Part shown: positions 61,347 to 64,000 of the stretch, piece by piece
How positions within the stretch are numbered: position 1 is the first letter of the stretch
How the letters are laid out: every line of letters starts with the position of its first letter
NCBI GenBank assembly: GCA_964449895.1
Contig: CAYVBY010000001.1
Span: 377,354 to 441,353, forward strand
Direction: 5' to 3'
Source: Intestinibacter sp964449895
GTDB taxonomy: Bacteria > Bacillota > Clostridia > Peptostreptococcales > Peptostreptococcaceae
Length of the DNA stretch: 64,000 bases
Position numbers and translations under genes: made by a program
Notes under the pieces: model-generated
Told to the model about the DNA's origin: nothing
Database searches by the model: none
What the model saw: the letters and a program-made list of their open reading frames with translations, nothing else

Positions 61347-62807
61347 TTAGATTAAAGATTTCTTTATTTTAGCCTTTTTATTTTTAATTTTTATTTCACT
61401 ATAATTTTTTAACAAATAATCACCTTTTTTATTTAATATATCTACATTAGAATAATTATCATAAATTTTTATAACACCTATATCACTATTTTCTATTCCT
61501 TCAATATTATTTAAAGTTCCAACTATATCGCCTATTCTAATTTTCTTTTTCTTTCCTAAATTTATATGAATTTTAGTAATTTCTTCGCTAAATTCTTCTT
61601 GTAATACAACATATTCCTTTTCCTTCAAATCTTTAATTTTTTCATTATAAATATTTATATCTTCTTCTGTATAATCTATATCTATTTTTTCTATCTTATG
61701 ATTTATATATTCTTGTATTTGATTAAAATACTCTTCTTCATTTTTAGAAACTAAACTTATAGCTAGCCCTTCTTTTCCAAGTCTTCCTGTTCTTCCAATT
61801 CTATGAACATAAGTTTCACTACTAAATGGAATTTGATAATTTACAACTAAAGATACATCATCAATATGGATACCTCTAGAAATAATATCACTACTTATCA
61901 ATATGTTAAACTTTAGTTTTTTAAAATCTTCTACTATATAAAATCTTCTTTCTTGAGATATATCTCCATGAATTAATTCTACTAAAAAACCTTCTTCTTT
62001 CAAATTTTCATATAAATTTTCAGCATCTTTTTTAGTGTTTGTAAATATTATACTTGTATCACTTTTTAGTTTATAAAAAATTGATTTTAAAATTTCATAT
62101 TTTGAAGTCTTACCTTCTGTAATTTCGTCTGTATTTAAACTTTCAATATAAAATTGTTTTATATTATAATTCGACATTTTTTTATCTTCAATTTCTATGT
62201 ATTTGTAATTTTTCATATATTTGTCACATACTGTTATTATTTCTTCATTTATGGTAGCAGAAAAAAAAGATTTGCAAATATTATCAGGTGTATTTTTTAT
62301 TATATTTTTCATATCTTCTCTAAATCCTTTTGCAAACATCTTATCTACTTCATCTACAACAAAATACTCTAAATTACTTAAATCTATATTACCTCTAGTG
62401 ATATGATCTATTATTCTACCTGGTGTTGCAACTACTACATTTATACCTTGTTTTAATTCTAAAGTTTGATCTTTAAATGATTCTTTCCCTAAAATAGCAC
62501 TACATTTTATCTTTCTTAACCTTCCAATATTTTCAAATTCTTTTTTTACTTGTACTGCCAATTCTCTAGTCGGAACAATAACTAAAGCTCTTAATTTGTT
62601 ATCTAAAGATTTTATATTATTGCATATTGGAATTGCAAAAGATGCACTTTTTCCGCTTCCCGTTTTTGATTGTACTAATAAGTTATCCTTTTTTAATAAG
62701 CCTGGAATTACTAATTTTTGAACGTCTGTTGGATGTTTATATTTTAAAATATCTAAAGCTTTTAAAACTTCTTTATCCAAATCAAATTTATCGAATTTAT
62801 CTATCAT
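61347..62807 (-). CDS. dbpA: DbpA/YxiN-type DEAD-box RNA helicase
   Basis: The 486-residue helicase has the full DEAD core with DEVD in motif II (VVDEVDKMF) instead of DEAD, Walker A SKTGSGKSAS, PTRELA, ATPGRIIDH, SAT, HRIGRTGR, and a C-terminal DbpA RNA-binding domain (about 405-475; HINLGKKKKIRIGDIVGTLN), which targets hairpin 92 of 23S rRNA. A role in 50S assembly is expected. The motif II Ala-to-Val change is unusual. The ATG has AAAAGGAG. Confidence 0.9.
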   Translation of the reverse strand: MIDKFDKFDLDKEVLKALDILKYKHPTDVQKLVIPGLLKKDNLLVQSKTGSGKSASFAIPICNNIKSLDNKLRALVIVPTRELAVQVKKEFENIGRLRKIKCSAILGKESFKDQTLELKQGINVVVATPGRIIDHITRGNIDLSNLEYFVVDEVDKMFAKGFREDMKNIIKNTPDNICKSFFSATINEEIITVCDKYMKNYKYIEIEDKKMSNYNIKQFYIESLNTDEITEGKTSKYEILKSIFYKLKSDTSIIFTNTKKDAENLYENLKEEGFLVELIHGDISQERRFYIVEDFKKLKFNILISSDIISRGIHIDDVSLVVNYQIPFSSETYVHRIGRTGRLGKEGLAISLVSKNEEEYFNQIQEYINHKIEKIDIDYTEEDINIYNEKIKDLKEKEYVVLQEEFSEEITKIHINLGKKKKIRIGDIVGTLNNIEGIENSDIGVIKIYDNYSNVDILNKKGDYLLKNYSEIKIKNKKAKIKKSLI

Positions 62808-63013
62808 AATTAACTCTCCTTTTAATTACAAACTCAACCTAAAATATATTTATATTATATCAAATTTTTTTATATACTATTTTTTATTTTTAATGTATAA
62901 TTTAGACAAAAAAATACATTCGAAAATTATATTTTTTTTATTTGCTTTTTAACAAATTTTTAAATATAATTACTCTTAAAATAATTTTTTATATGATACC
63001 GGGGGGGATAAAT

Positions 63014-63685
63014 ATGGATAAAATTATAAAAGCTTTAAGTAAATCAAGGCCTTTTCATAATTTAAGTAAAGAAGTCATAAAAGAAATATATCCTTCGCTA
63101 AAATGTTCTATCAAATTTTTTGAAAAAGGTGCATTAATATTAGATGAAGGGAAATATGTTGATTATATTGGTATAGTTTTAAGTGGTAAATTAGCAGTAT
63201 CTAATTTTTACTTAACTGGAGATGAAAGTTTAGTAAATATTTTAGAGCCATCTTATTCTTTTGGACTAGAAATAGCTTATACATACGAAAAAATTAGTCC
63301 TTTTTCTATATATGCTTTAACCGATTGTGAAATATTATTATTTAACTATGAAGCAATTTCTAAAAAAGGAACTATCCCCGAAGAATACAGATCTATAATT
63401 ACCCAAGACGTTCTTAAATTTATTGCAAATGAAAATTTAAGAAAATATCATAAAATAAAAATAATTTCGCACTATAAATTAAGAAATAAAATCATAGCAT
63501 ACTTGCTATCAGAAAAACAAAAAAATAAAAGCGATGTTTTTGTAATACCATACAATAGAGATGAGCTTTCAAAATTTCTTTGCGTAAATAGAAGTGCTTT
63601 ATCACACGAATTAAGTTTAATGCAAAAGGAAGGGCTAATAAAATTTGATAAAAATAAATTTGAAATAATATCTTTACATCTTTAA
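63014..63685 (+). CDS. Crp/Fnr-family transcription regulator
   Basis: The 223-residue protein has a cyclic-nucleotide-binding-like sensor domain (about 10-120; LILDEGKYVDYIGIVLSGKL) and a Crp-type helix-turn-helix (about 165-215; YNRDELSKFLCVNRSALSHE). No cysteine cluster for an Fnr-type Fe-S centre is visible. Such regulators often control fermentation or stress genes. The ATG 63014-63016 is preceded by seven G; the longer frame upstream is not translated sense. The neighbouring fhs is a possible but unproven target. Confidence 0.87.
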   Translation: MDKIIKALSKSRPFHNLSKEVIKEIYPSLKCSIKFFEKGALILDEGKYVDYIGIVLSGKLAVSNFYLTGDESLVNILEPSYSFGLEIAYTYEKISPFSIYALTDCEILLFNYEAISKKGTIPEEYRSIITQDVLKFIANENLRKYHKIKIISHYKLRNKIIAYLLSEKQKNKSDVFVIPYNRDELSKFLCVNRSALSHELSLMQKEGLIKFDKNKFEIISLHL

Positions 63686-63700
63686 AAAACTTGTATAATA

Positions 63701-63798
63701 AAAAATCTGTATCCTGAAAATAATATAGATTTTCTTGAAACAAATATACGAAAATTATATTTATTGACCATTTTTTTAATTATAATTTTCTATAAATT
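63701..63798 (+). repeat. Degenerate copy of the dispersed repeat (copy I)
   Basis: AAAATCTGTATCCTGAAAAT, then GAAACAAATATACGAAAATT and AATTATAATTTTCTATAAAT, follow copy B through its length with many substitutions. It lies between the Crp/Fnr stop and the terminator at 63807. Confidence 0.45.
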
Positions 63799-63806
63799 TA
63801 CTTTTT

Positions 63807-63846
63807 ACAAATAAGTTGTTATAACAACTTATTTGTTTTTTTTTTT
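63807..63846 (+). terminator. Strong terminator of the Crp/Fnr gene
   Basis: A perfect 15-bp palindromic stem (63807-63836, ACAAATAAGTTGTTATAACA onward) is followed by about eleven T. Confidence 0.9.
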
Positions 63847-63960
63847 GCTCTACAATTATACATATCGATAAAATAATACAATATAGATATATATTTGTTA
63901 ATTTATTTTAATGTTTATTAATACTAAAATAATTTTATAAAAAACAGGAGGATGTTTGTT

Positions 63961-64000
63961 ATGGGATTCAAATCAGATATTGAAATAGCTCAAGAAGCTA
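63961..64000 (+). CDS. fhs: Formate-tetrahydrofolate ligase, N-terminal fragment
   Basis: The last 40 bases encode MGFKSDIEIAQEA after AGGAGG (63946-63951). SDIEIAQEA is the start seen in clostridial formyl-THF synthetases, which activate formate for the Wood-Ljungdahl methyl branch and purine synthesis. The gene continues off the right edge. Given the short length, this is a recognition call, but a distinctive one. Confidence 0.82.
   Translation, partial: MGFKSDIEIAQEA

Overview
This window is chromosomal DNA from a very AT-rich Gram-positive anaerobe. The ferredoxins, the NuoEF-type electron-transfer module, the formate-tetrahydrofolate ligase start, the LicT antiterminator and the GGAGG ribosome sites all point to the Clostridia. 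The gene style resembles Peptostreptococcaceae (relatives of Clostridioides, Paraclostridium and Romboutsia); that placement is an inference from protein flavour. I saw no rRNA, tRNA, CRISPR array, transposase or phage genes. One run of 100 N (46679-46778) is a scaffold gap.

Layout. 1-4.4 kb: edge of a TetR-operator-controlled membrane protein, murI, a B3/4-domain protein, a HAD phosphatase, a nitroreductase and an unknown protein. 4.5-7.9 kb: the glucose PTS permease ptsG and its antiterminator licT, each behind an identical RAT/terminator switch. 8.0-11.9 kb: a YtrA-type GntR/ABC operon with a large palindromic operator, a zinc-ribbon/YARHG protein and a fumarylacetoacetase-family enzyme. 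12.1-16.7 kb: an aromatic amino acid operon (pheA, two DAHP synthases, tyrA) preceded by an unlisted 48-codon Phe/Tyr-rich leader peptide and a terminator. 17-29 kb: CPBP protease, HTH protein, DEAD-box helicase, HAD hydrolase, DUF188 protein, heterodimeric ABC exporter, unknown protein, threonine dehydratase, CNNM/CorC protein. 29-35 kb: a three-gene NuoE/NuoF/GltD-NuoG-like flavin and iron-sulfur complex. 35-41 kb: CmpB-type membrane protein, DprA, metallophosphoesterase, PIN-like protein, and a candidate small RNA. 41-50 kb: trkA with two tandem trkH genes, a pspA-ydjG-ydjI envelope-stress operon and a DapF-like racemase. 50-54.6 kb: a Nif11-type RiPP precursor behind a GNAT and cardiolipin synthase, and a methyltransferase. 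54.8-58.3 kb: VTC polyphosphate polymerase, DUF4956 protein and a Cthe_2159 beta-helix lipoprotein that share a promoter architecture. 58.4-64 kb: polyferredoxin, AGCS symporter, DbpA helicase, Crp/Fnr regulator and the start of fhs.

The most notable observations are: (1) an apparent ribosome-mediated attenuator for the Phe/Tyr operon, with a leader peptide in which 15 of 26 consecutive residues are Phe, Tyr or Trp, overlaid on competing hairpins; (2) a dispersed ~100-110 bp intergenic repeat family with two internal hairpins, at least five near-full copies and several fragments, some of whose right ends may supply promoters; (3) a 440-bp stretch of perfect identity between tandem DAHP synthase genes whose N-terminal domains are only about 46 percent identical; (4) a shared TTAAG-N6-TTAAG-N10-(-10) promoter layout linking the polyphosphate polymerase operon and the convergent beta-helix lipoprotein gene; (5) a two-hairpin small RNA candidate with CCCUC loops; and (6) a gap artefact that splits ydjI and can be resolved by arithmetic.
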